Part shown: in pieces, positions 54,869 to 64,000 of the stretch
Position numbering within the stretch: position 1 is the stretch's first letter
How the letters are laid out: every line of letters starts with the position of its first letter
NCBI RefSeq assembly: GCF_019703515.2
Contig: NC_059368.1
Span: 28,575,289 to 28,639,288, forward strand
Direction: 5' to 3'
Source of the DNA: Myxocyprinus asiaticus
Taxonomy: Eukaryota; Chordata; Actinopteri; Cypriniformes; Catostomidae
DNA length: 64,000 nucleotides
Made by a program: the position numbers and the translations under genes
Notes under the pieces: model-generated
Databases searched by the model: none
Told to the model about the DNA's origin: nothing
Seen by the model: the letters and a program-made list of their open reading frames with translations, nothing else

Positions 54869-54932
<64 letters not shown>
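54869..54932. repeat. (TA)n microsatellite
   Basis: A TA run of about 64 bp between Tc1-type ends. Confidence 0.96.
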
Positions 54933-54936
<4 letters not shown>

Positions 54937-54976
54937 CACAAAAGTTTTGAATAATGTACAGATTTTGCTGTTTTGC
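54933..54976 (+). repeat. Tc1-like inverted-repeat end
   Basis: AAAAGTTTTGAATAATGTAC followed by AGATTTTGCTGTTTTG matches the terminus at 52,312-52,362. It is a third copy's end, cut by the TRIM-like sequence. Confidence 0.72.
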
Positions 54977-54979
54977 CAT

Positions 54980-55739
54980 TCAGGCTGTGCCTGCCGGCAG
55001 GCTTTTCCCCGCCTCTCTAGAGCTGGGGAGGGGGACAAGGGGAGGGGAAAAAAAAAAGAGGAGATGGAAAGGGCGAGGTGGAGCAACAGTGAGGGAGAGA
55101 GAGAAAAAATTGCTCGCCGGTTCCCAGACATGCCGTCCTTGACCACTCCTCCACTCCTCCACCCTCTGGCAGATGACAGCCAGAAGGGATGCGCTGTCGT
55201 GGAGTCCTCGCCACTGCCGTCCATCCAAAGGAGCAGCTACAGCCGCCGTCTGCGAGGGGAAGCTGCCTGGAGCAGTGGACCCACTGCCAGGGGCGGAGGG
55301 GCTCGCTACCGGCCGCCTGGACACGGAGGGGCGTTCCATCCGCCAGGGGTCGGATGACTCGCTGCTGTCCACCCTGGGAGGAATGGACCAGGTGACAGTG
55401 TGTCTGGGAACTGGTGAGCAAATTTATTTCTCTCTCTCCTCTCTCTCTCTCACTGTCGCACCACATCGCTCATTCCCTCTCCCCTTTTCCCTCCCCTGGC
55501 AAAGGAGGGAGGAGTGTGACGAGGAGGAGGGCGGGCTGTGACTACACATGCCCGGCCCCCAATTGGGCTAATCAGCCGAGGAGAGAAATAAAGGCAGCCG
55601 GGTGCGGCAGTTAGAGAGAGAGAGCCACACGCAGCTGCCATGTGTGCATTTGTGTTTGTGTCTTTTTGTTTAAATTAAATATTACTTTGACTGTTCAGCC
55701 GGTTCCCACCTCCTCCTTGTTCATTTTAACCCTGTTACA
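54980..55739 (+). mobile_element. Rearranged TRIM-like copy with an internal inversion and one LTR
   Basis: 55,516-55,739 is an LTR on the plus strand (TGTGACGAGG to CCCTGTTACA), preceded by a purine tract GGCAAAGGAGGGAGGAG. Internal sequence at 55,190-55,515 has the same orientation. 54,980-55,183, however, matches 8,970-9,200 in the opposite orientation relative to the LTR. The copy thus has an inverted junction near 55,184-55,190, and the 5' LTR and primer site are absent. No coding function is evident; several overlapping open frames come from the GC-rich composition. Confidence 0.78.
55516..55739 (+). repeat. LTR of TRIM-like copy
   Basis: 224 bp, closely related to the LTRs at 8,690-10,517, here on the plus strand. 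A GAAATAAAGG signal lies near 55,587. Confidence 0.83.
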
Positions 55740-56380
55740 TTTCTCTTATGATTTACATCCTAGATGTGTATGACTTTCTATTTTTCTGCAGACTACAAAC
55801 AAAGATGTTTTGAAGAATATCTCAGCTCTGTATGTCCAGACAGTGTGAGTGAATGGTAATCAGAACTTTGAATCTCCAAAAAAAGCATATATGTAAATGC
55901 AACATAAAAGGGATCCAAAGACTCCAGTTGTTATATCCATGCCTTCAGAAGAGTTCCTTTTTTACAATAAATCTCCACTTTTACTTTCACTTCCACATTC
56001 TTCTTTTGTTTTTTGGCAATTCACATTCTTTGTGCATATCACCACCTACTGGTCGGGGCTGGTCAAAGGTTGAGATTTCATGTGAAAAAGAACTTAAATA
56101 TTGATCTGTTTCTCACCCACACCTATCATATCGCTTGTGAAGATATGTATTTAACCTCTGGAGTCTGTTGTGGATTACTTTTATGATGCCTATATGTGCT
56201 TTATGGAGATTTAAAGTTCTAGACACCATTCACTTGCACTGAATGTACCTACAGAGCTGAGATATTCTTCTAAAAATATTCATTTGTGTTCTGCAGAAGA
56301 AAGTCATTCACATCTGAGATGGCATGAGGGTGAGTAAATGATGAGAGAATTTAAATTTTTGGGTGAACTATTCTTTTAAA
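55740..56380. mobile_element. Angel-type MITE, left end lost at the LTR
   Basis: The right end reads TTTTTGGGTGAACTATTCTTTTAA, with ATGAGGGTGAGTAAATGATGAG just inside. The left part starts within the element (GATGTGTATGACTTTC), directly after the LTR. The centre shares stretches with the element at 5,178-5,753. Confidence 0.65.
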
Positions 56381-57964
56381 TATCTCATCCACGTGATTCT
56401 CAGTTTTTAATCTCAGTCGTGATAAGCAATGAGCAACAAGCCTACAAGGGTGGACCGGGGTGGGCATGTGCCCACCCAAATTAGACTCAGGCCCACTCAG
56501 AATATTAGAGATTGTTATTTGACTTCAAATATCTATTTATAAAATAGTTTAAAAAATCCATACATTCTGATTTCTGAAAGTGTGAAAGAACTGTTTGAAT
56601 GCACACCTCTCTGTTAAGAAAAATATGGTAATTGGGCAAAAATTTGGCCCGTCCATTTTTATCGAGATCCACCCAAAAGTAATTTCCTGGCTATGCCCTT
56701 GCTTCATCCAAAATGAATATTTAATGGCAAATGTGATGAGGATTGAGATTAAATGATCAGCTGTTTCCACACAACTGTTGTCTGTTCAGTGTACTGAGGC
56801 ATCACCTCTATTAACTTCAGTTACAAAGAGACACCCTCCTGTCTCTCTGTTGGATCCCACTATTACATTTTTTTTTTTTCTGCTGTGCCTGGTAGCCCCA
56901 CCCAAGTTGAAATCTCATTGGTCCAAAATGTCTCTCCACATAACTGTACATTAAACACCAGTTATGCTCTGATAGGCTGTTGTTATGCCACATCGCACAG
57001 CAGTTTTGTGCTTAGTGTGGACAGGTAAATCGCTTGGAAACTTGTGTAAATGTCATTGCAGATGAAGAATAAAAATAATACAGTCGAACTTTAGAAATAA
57101 TTTTTGCTACAGCCGAGGAATGCATACTCCCTCATGAAACACTTTACCATAACTTTTCACTTTCTTTTATGTTCCAAACAGAGGTAAGAGCAGAGCACCT
57201 AAATTGGCTCCTGTCTGTTCTGGTTCTTACTCTAGCAGTAGCATTCATTATTGTGTGTGTATTCTTCCTTGGAAGTGCTACTTTGTTTTCTCATTGCATT
57301 ACAGCTTTGATGGATTTGCAGGGAAACGCTGCCTTGACGTCTTTACCCCTCTGCTCAACGGAGTCTGACGCCAGTTTGTCTTTTGCCCTGCGTCTGGCTT
57401 TCCTAAGTTAACTTTGGGAGAATCATGATTTTCATGAAAAATGACCATGGTGGGATATTCCTTAAGTGGTAAATGTTGCTACAGTGAGCGGATGCCTTGC
57501 AGCAGGCTTTGCTTTGATCTTGGTGAAATATATTCATGAGTTTTGCAGGTCTATGACTCAAACCATTGTAAATGCTGATGACTCAAACCCAAAGCTGGCA
57601 TTCAGACTCATTTGTTTTAGACAAATCCCTGTGTGTGTTTTTAATTTTATCTACTGTTCATTCTAGCCACAAAATGCATGCAGCTGTTTTAAACATTCTT
57701 GTTACCAATGTGAAACCTTTATTCTAATGTGGCCAACACAGTATTTTACAGCTATAATATTGACTGAGGGACAGCAGCACCTCATGCGTTTGCAAACTGT
57801 TTCAATCAGGTGTTATTTCTCAGCTTATAATAAGGCTAAAGAAATATGGTAATGAAACAGACTTTTTCATATTCAAGTTATGGTTCAGCAGGGAGTTTAA
57901 ATGAATTAATTTACTTTAAAGGCTATAGACACATAGATACTGATGCTGTATACTAGCTGTTGCG

Positions 57965-58001
<37 letters not shown>

Positions 58002-58260
58002 TTGATCACATTTCTGCATGAATACTGTAATGCTCTTTTATACTCTTTGGCATAATGTTGTTGAATTAAAGGAGAAGTCATTTCTGTGCTGCTGGCATCA
58101 CCAAACAAATTTCCAAAAATAATCATGTTTTCAAACCAATTTCCTGAACACTGTCCTCATCTACCTTTTTTAGACCAACAGGGAGCCACGTACCAAACTA
58201 ATGCCACTGGTTGAACCGATGTTGCTCTGTTGGGCTGGTCGAGATACTCAAACAAACAGA
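56381..58260. other. Unassigned spacer with (CA)n
   Basis: No gene recognised. A CA run lies at 57,966-58,000 and a T run at 56,869-56,879. The frames at 57,169-57,666 have hydrophobic stretches but no family motif and no splice context that I can support. Confidence 0.45.
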
Positions 58261-58877
58261 GCACTGTTTTACAGGTTTTTTTACAATCACTTTGGCACTA
58301 CTTTCAGAACCTTGATGTCATTTTTCAAAACTCTAGAACAAAACTCACAACTGATGATCAAAACTCAAACACTTTTTCCAGTTGCTTGGAAACAATACAC
58401 ATAAACCTAAGAAAATGTGTTCATTGAACTAAAATGACACAACTTAACATCAAAGTATTACCATTTCAAAATGCAATTCACACATTACATCCGAGATGAC
58501 TGTCTATTAATTTCATTACAATGATCTAACTATTGATACAACTGCTCAAAATGATAAGTAACTGTTGCATTACTCTTAATGTATAGATTTATGGAAACTG
58601 ACAAACAATATTCCATGTCTAGATCATGAAAGTTTCAGGATAACGAGATCCATTGACACCAATTACCGTGAAACATAAACCAACTGGACAACATTATTTA
58701 TGGATGTAAATCATTCTTTATCAGACACTATTTCTATGGTCCCATGTACCACTTCTCCAGACCATGTTTTCAAATTTTACTTTACTGTATGAATGCAGGC
58801 CCTTGTAATTGCTTTTTCAATACTGCCAACTCGTTACTGATGATTGATTTCACATTGTGATATGAGTATATAGTGAA

Positions 58878-60420
58878 ATGAGTGGTATCCACCTACAACA
58901 ACATAGCAATAACATGGAGCCGGCAGGTGATCCAAGTCACAATAGAGGTCAAGCAGTAGGAGGAGGAAGCCGAGGAAGATGTGGTGGTCAAAGGAATGAC
59001 AGGGGACAAGCACCCTTTCTGAGAGGTGGTCGTGGGCTTCGTCATAGATGAGGGCGTAGGCCTCACCAGAGAGGCAGCCATGGGCTCGTTTGAGAGGTGT
59101 GGGGGAACGTGGTAGAGGACAAGGCCACGGACAAAGACAGCGGCAGCAACAGCAAAGAGTGTCCAATGAAATCCGAGCAATAGTTGTAGACCATGTCATA
59201 AATCATGGCATGACAGTGACTGAGGTGGCTACAATGATTTAACCAAACCTCAGAAGATCAACCGTGGCCGCAATCATCAGAACTTGCCGCAATGAGAACC
59301 GGTAAGTCTTCAGTATGCACTAAACATTAGGCTATTCTCAGCTGTCAAATGACTGTATACTGCATGCCAGTGTGTACCACAGAGTAGGTGATATGGCTAG
59401 ATGTGTTCTTACTGTAATTTTCCATGCAGAATAGAGACTAGGCCAAATAGGGGAGGCAGAGGCAAAATTCTGACTGACCAACAAGAGCGGACTGTGGTCA
59501 GCTTGGTTCGGCCCAGAAATTATATTCGCCTTACAGACATTCGGCAGCACATCTTGGACAATGACGACATGTTCAACAATGTGGAAGCCATTAGTTTGCT
59601 GACTATTGCACGAATGCTGAAAAGGCACCAGGTGTCTCTAAAACAGCTATACCATGTACCTTTTGAAAGAAATTCAGACAAAGTGAAGCAACTGAGGACT
59701 GAGTATGTTCAGTTTCAAGATACCTGTTGTGAAAAATTTCCCCAAAATTCTACATCATTGTAATCAGTAATTCTCTTTCCAAAATGTCTTTTTAGAGGGT
59801 GATGGAGCTGGATGCTGACGAAAACCATCACAAATTCATCTTTTTGGATGAGGCAGGCCAAGACAAGGAGGAGAGGTCAGAATTTCATTGGCCAGCGGGC
59901 AACCATCCAAGTACCTGGACAACATGGGGCCAACATCACCATGTTTGCGGCTATATCAGAAGATGGTGTGGTGGGACGCAGACCTCATATTGGATCATAT
60001 AATGCAGCTCTCCTTGTAACCTTCCTCGAGCTAAATCAGGTCTGTAGAGCTGATGGTGTCACCTATGGCATTGTGTGGGATAATGTCAGGTTCCACTATG
60101 CTCAAATCGTGCAAGCATAGTTTCAGGCCCATCCACAATTTACCACCCTGTACTTACCCCCATACTCTCCTTTCCTTAACTCGATTGAGGAATTTTTCTC
60201 CACATGGAGGTGGAAGGTATATGATGTCACTTGATCACAAATAAGTCACCCTTCTCCAGGCCATGGATGATGCATGCAATGACATCACGGCAGACCAGTG
60301 TCAGGCCTGGATTCGCCATTACTGAAGATTCTTCCCAAGATTCTTCCTAATGAAAACATCCATTGTTATGTGGTTGAGAACATGAGGCCAAATCCACAAG
60401 ACAGGGTTGATGGAAATATA
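58878..60420 (+). pseudogene. DDE transposase gene with introns, Arg/Gly-rich N-terminus
   Basis: The exon from 58,878 starts MSGIHLQQHSNNMEP, is rich in Gly, Arg and Gln, and has a helix-turn-helix-like part (SNEIRAIVVDHVINHGMTVT) after frame changes. GTAAGT at 59,302 and CAG at 59,427-59,429 bound a 128-bp intron; splicing keeps the codons CGA-ATA-GAG in phase. Exon 2 has RPNRGGRGKILTDQQER and LTIARMLKRHQVSLKQLYHV. A second intron probably ends at 59,795, with an altered donor. The last exon has the DDE_3-type motifs: Asp in FIFLDEAGQ (59,847), Asp in GIVWDNVRFHYA (60,079), Glu in PFLNSIEEFF (60,187), 35 residues apart. TAG at 60,118 and a frameshift near 59,865 break it. Confidence 0.82.
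59302..59429 (+). other. Probable intron 1 of the transposase gene
   Basis: GTAAGTCTTC at the donor and TGTAATTTTCCATGCAG at the acceptor. Removal joins two segments that are in phase and both look like transposase sequence. Confidence 0.6.
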
Positions 60421-61005
60421 GAAGTACAGTAAACAATCCTTTGTTTTGCTTTTTACAGTAAGCCAGGTGAGGAACACTGCAATTTAAGTTTTACAGTAGT
60501 TTTTTTTTTTCTTTTTTGTAGCTTATTATTTTTGCTTTGATTCAAGAAACCTATGTTGTGATTTGATTGTATTTAATCAATACATTTCAGATTTTGTTCA
60601 ATGATTCCACTGTGTCTATAGTATTCTCTCTACTAGTCCTTTTAGAGTGATGTATTTACATGTAGAACTATAATGAAACATGTATCACATTTTGTACTAC
60701 AATATTTAATGATTGTACGAACAACTACTAAATGTACTTAACTACTAAACTAAATGTACAAAACTACTAAACTACTACACAATCTGAATCTTGTGTGTGG
60801 GTGATCCTATGATATTTCATGATAAATGAGTTATTTGAACCAATGATTCTGCAAGTGCAGGTTTTTTTTAAAGATATACAGTGTTTTGAACATTGGCCTG
60901 TGTTACAAGTGATGACCGTTTTGAGTTTTGTGTCTAGAGTTTTGAAAAATGACACCAAGGTTCTGAAATTAATGCCAAAATGATTGTAAAAATCTGTAAT
61001 AGCAC

Positions 61006-62452
61006 TACAGAGTCACAGGGCCAAATTCACTAAACAGTTGCACCACTTTTGCATGTGGTACTTCAGTGCAAAAATCAGCGACTGCCTACAATCTAGAATA
61101 AGCAGGCGCAATTGGCACAATCTGCGCTGAATTTGCGCTGCGATTTAAGTAATTTAATTGAGTCTTTGTCATTAATTTTCATGCAAACATGCCTCCTTTC
61201 TATGTAAATTAGGCTAATTATAGATTGCGCTTTAAAAGAGATGTATGGGTACATTTTCTATAGATCATATCAGTAGTAATTCGTTAAATAATGATCAGAT
61301 TATGGAGAAGAGCGTTAAAACCTGGAAAATATGCACGGTGTAGTCAAGCGAACACAGCTTGTTAAAGAAAGGATTCAGGTGTCTGGATCAAAGTAGTGGA
61401 GTGATGTTCAACAGCAGTGGCACTCCTGACTTCCTTAGGGTAGAGCCTATGTCTGTGCAATAGGAGAGGGACATATCCAAGAGAGTGTTTTGTTCAGTCT
61501 TAAAGTGTGGAAAAACAGTTAAAGGTGGCTAAATAGAGATTAATCTCTTGACCTACATTCACCAGCTGAATATAAAGCTTAAATAATTCTCACTGGAGGC
61601 CCACCAGCATCCCTCTCACCACAGGATCAGATCACTAAGAGTTGTAACAGTGTCCGCTGCATCGCTTTAATCGTTTCCCTAAGCATGCACTCATGACGTG
61701 ACACCAAACATGGCCTGTACAGTCCCCTGAGCCCTGCTGCACCGGCCCCTCATTAAGCTTCATTAGAATGTTATTTTCCTGCCATTACACTGTTATTAGG
61801 CTCTTACACACACTCACTCAAAAGACAAAGAAGCAATTGAATTACTCACGTGTAGACTGACAAAACCGCAGGATCCTGATCATGATAAGGTCATTACAAT
61901 ATATTTTTTAAATGTGCCTTTGAAAGAGCCAATCTAACAGTGAGTATTATTATACTCTTATGACTTTCATAGATAAAAAGACAAAAAACACCATCTTTGA
62001 TAGGCCATTCTGGATGTATCTTAGTCTCACCACCACTGGGAACAAAACAAATCTCCATATTGATTTTTAGAGGGGAGGGATTCATTACACCATTACGGCA
62101 ACTGATGTTACCCAGTACTGAGACTGCTAATGCACAGATTCCAGTGCAAACCCTTGGTGATTAGCTCATAAATATCAGCTGTGAATCATTAATATTGAGT
62201 CTAATTATCCAGCTCATTTCTGGCTGTAGTGAAACTGCCTGAGAGGTGATGGATCGGGGAGGTGTAGCGATGGACAGTGGTAGATGTATTTGTTTATAGT
62301 GTAGAAATGTACTGAATTTGATAGATGGGAGAGCATGAGCACTGAAGGATTACAGAGCCGCTGTGGTGACAGATATTTTGTCCAACAACTGGATGAACGG
62401 GATTAAAAACTCTGTTCTTATCAGAAAACTCCTCAGGGATTACACACACACG

Positions 62453-62495
<43 letters not shown>

Positions 62496-62804
62496 GAAAC
62501 ATGCTTTGACAAACACAACACCCATGCACACACAATAATAATAATATTTCCGAGAGTGATAGATCATGTGGAGGCTACATATGATCAGTATGGTTCTGAG
62601 CTGGTATAACTAATATGGTTTAGGCTCAGATGATTAATATGACTATTAGAGTAGAGATGAGACTGACTGACTGCTTTAATCCCTTTACAATCTATTCTAT
62701 GTGGGTTAATATGAAAAAAAACAAACAAAAAAAAACACTGTCCATGCTTTACTGACATGCACACAGAGAGAAGGAGAGAGAGAGAGGAGCTTTACAATGT
62801 ACAA
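61006..62804. other. Unassigned spacer with (CA)n
   Basis: No gene or element end recognised. The part at 61,020-61,260 has repeated GCGCAATT/AATTTGCGC-like stretches and may be a decayed repeat. A CA run lies at 62,446-62,494. Confidence 0.45.
62446..62494. repeat. (CA)n microsatellite
   Basis: A CA run of about 45 bp with one early interruption. Confidence 0.95.
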
Positions 62805-63010
62805 AAGGCTCAGAGCTTCTCCAAGATCAGTCCAGTCGGGTCAAAAACCTGTTGAGGGTTTGTGTTCAAGAGCTGAACAGAGAAATACAGAATAGTCTCC
62901 ACAAAACAGCCAGGCTGAAAAGGGATCTGGCAGTGGTAGAAAGGACCACGAGGATAAAAGCATCAGAAGTGAGTGGTGATTTCTCAGGGCTCTGGGACGA
63001 GCTACATCAG
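62805..63010 (+). CDS. Candidate coiled-coil exon of an unknown gene
   Basis: An open stretch without an ATG encodes ELLQDQSSRVKNLLRVCVQE, then LNREIQNSLHKTARLKRDL and KASEVSGDFSGLWDELHQRE. The heptad-like spacing of Leu, Val and Ile and the high charge suggest a coiled coil, and the composition is unlike the surrounding AT-rich DNA. It is followed by GAGACAGTAAGAAC, which contains a plausible splice donor (GTAAGA at about 63,019). A convincing 3' splice site is not seen upstream. I do not recognise the protein. It could be a chance frame, so confidence is low. Confidence 0.3.
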
Positions 63011-63666
63011 AGAGAGACAGTAAGAACCCACAGGTTTGACGTCACAATGCTTTGTTACATGCAAGGCCAATGAGGTTTGATGTTACTGTCATTCAACCTG
63101 CACCATATTCACCATATTTGAATTTGTCGCTGCTGTTGGCTTAAATTTATACTTAGATTTATACTTCATTATACAAAGCGATTTTAAAATTTTCCAAGTA
63201 TTACTGATTACTTTCAGTATGTTTTTATGCAGGGCTGATGCTGGCTAAATCGATGCCCTACGCAGAGTTCAGTGATCGTCAAGAGTTCGATTTAATCAAT
63301 TAATTTTATTCAGACATATGTTCTAAATCTGAATTATTCAATTTATAAAACATATTACCTCCTACCCATAAAATTAGGCTTAATTTATATCAAATCATTT
63401 TTTATGTGTTATTGTGTATCACTATGCTTATAATAGAATATTAAGAATTATATGTGATTCTACAAATAAAAATAAAAACAGAAATTGTGGCATTTATTTA
63501 TTTATTTTTGCCCACACATTTTGAACTCCTGGGGCATTTTTGTAAATTTTGGGGGCATTTTTGCCACAAGCCCCACTTAGTTTCTGACCCTGGATGTGCC
63601 AATTTATATGAGAGATATCTAGTGTTTCCAGAAATGCATAAGAGCTAAACTGTGGAATAAGAGCTA
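63011..63666. other. Unassigned spacer
   Basis: AT-rich, with no recognisable feature. Confidence 0.45.

Positions 63667-63692
<26 letters not shown>
63667..63692. repeat. (TA)n microsatellite
   Basis: A TA run followed by (CATA) and CACACAACAGTTAGTT. Confidence 0.93.
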
Positions 63693-63697
<5 letters not shown>

Positions 63698-63699
63698 AA

Positions 63700-64000
63700 T
63701 ACATACACACACACAACAGTTAGTTCTGGTCCTCAAATCTGATTGGATGAGAGACGTTCCATGATTACTGATATCTCAGAACATCAGCACTCGGACAGTT
63801 CACTGTGTGTATCACGCCGCTAGTGTTCGTGTTGTTCTAAACTAAAGTGTAAGAGCAGTGCAGGTGTGTTAAGAGCTATATGTGTCTCTTTACATTTATT
63901 TTTGGACATTACTGATTTTAGCCAGCAGGTGGTGCCAAAAGACCATTTTTGTGTGTAATATAAGCCAGTTCAGGTGACGTGAAGTGAGTCAGCGTCAGTC
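63700..64000 (+). repeat. Composite dispersed repeat, copy C, cut by the window edge
   Basis: Starts ACACACACAACAGTTAGTTC and ends at the window edge in GACGTGAAGTGAGTCAGCGTCAG. Both stretches are adjacent in copy B (38,353-38,395), which lacks the roughly 250 bp between them. Contains CTGGTCCTCAAATCTGATTGG, typical of a fish DNA-element end. Confidence 0.7.

Larger units (their letters stand above)
58261..61005 (+). mobile_element. IS630/mariner-superfamily transposon, about 2.7 kb
   Basis: Inverted repeats of about 85 bp share CAGAACCTTGATGTCATTTT (left, about 58,306) with its inverse at the right (about 60,940-60,966) and CAAAACTCTAGA at both ends. A plus-strand transposase gene lies between, at 58,878-60,420, apparently with introns. 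Frameshifts and one stop inactivate it. The exact target duplication is not resolved. Confidence 0.85.

Noticed and set aside
57169..57666. Hydrophobic open frames that look like membrane segments
   Set aside because: Short, in separate phases, with no signal for a start or splice site and no recognisable family. AT-rich sequence gives such frames by chance.

Overview
The window looks like repeat-rich, gene-poor DNA from a teleost fish, most likely a cypriniform. The evidence is the mix of repeats: Angel-type MITEs with TTAAAGGAATAG ends, tRNA-derived SINEs, Tc1 elements with long inverted repeats, a Gmr1-like gypsy element, DIRS1-like elements, piggyBac- and hAT-type non-autonomous elements, and many (GT)n and (TA)n microsatellites. 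I found no complete host gene. The only host-like candidate is a short coiled-coil-like open stretch at 62,800-63,010. All calls come from reading the sequence, and family names rest on motifs, termini and target-site duplications (TSDs), not on a database search.

Layout. 1-2,359: a minus-strand Ty3/gypsy element of canonical RT-RH-IN order, internally deleted and running off the left edge. 2,691-2,949: a small hAT MITE. 5,178-5,753: an Angel-type MITE with another repeat inside. 7,618-8,335: a (TA)n run, a hairpin, and copy A of a repeat seen again at 38.4-39.05 kb and 63.7-64.0 kb. 8,336-10,757: a Gmr1-like fragment that contains a tandem LTR-internal-LTR-internal-LTR array of a very small LTR element. 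10,758-14,836: a left-truncated DIRS1-like element. 15,072-22,576: a solo LTR split by a piggyBac-like element (TTAA duplications), itself split by a nearly full-length Gmr1-like retrotransposon (15,879-20,474). 22,723-26,197: three Tc1-like elements. 26.2-34 kb: mostly unassigned DNA. 34,120-36,819: a CAGGGTTGGG-type element split by a second piggyBac-like element.

37-43 kb holds an Angel-type element, a 100-bp minisatellite, a DIRS terminus fragment, repeat copy B and a SINE. 43,395-47,278 is a second DIRS1-like element that keeps both inverted ends and the recombinase catalytic residues but has internal deletions. It is followed by an inverted SINE, a 130-bp tandem repeat, and an LTR-like tract holding a solo Gmr1-type LTR. 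52.3-55.7 kb is a cluster of broken Tc1-like elements and a rearranged copy of the small LTR element. 58,261-61,005 is an IS630/mariner-superfamily transposon with an intron-containing transposase gene.

How the parts relate. Most coding sequence is transposon-derived and broken by stops, frameshifts and deletions. Nesting gives relative ages: solo LTR older than piggyBac-like element older than Gmr1-like element. The most informative parts are the Gmr1-like element (integrase before reverse transcriptase, SCAN-like capsid), the tandem small-LTR array with tRNA-Phe-type primer sites, the piggyBac-like elements that keep one short acidic exon ending in a splice-donor-like site, and the DIRS copies with a fused gag-RNase H frame and a duplicated gag segment.
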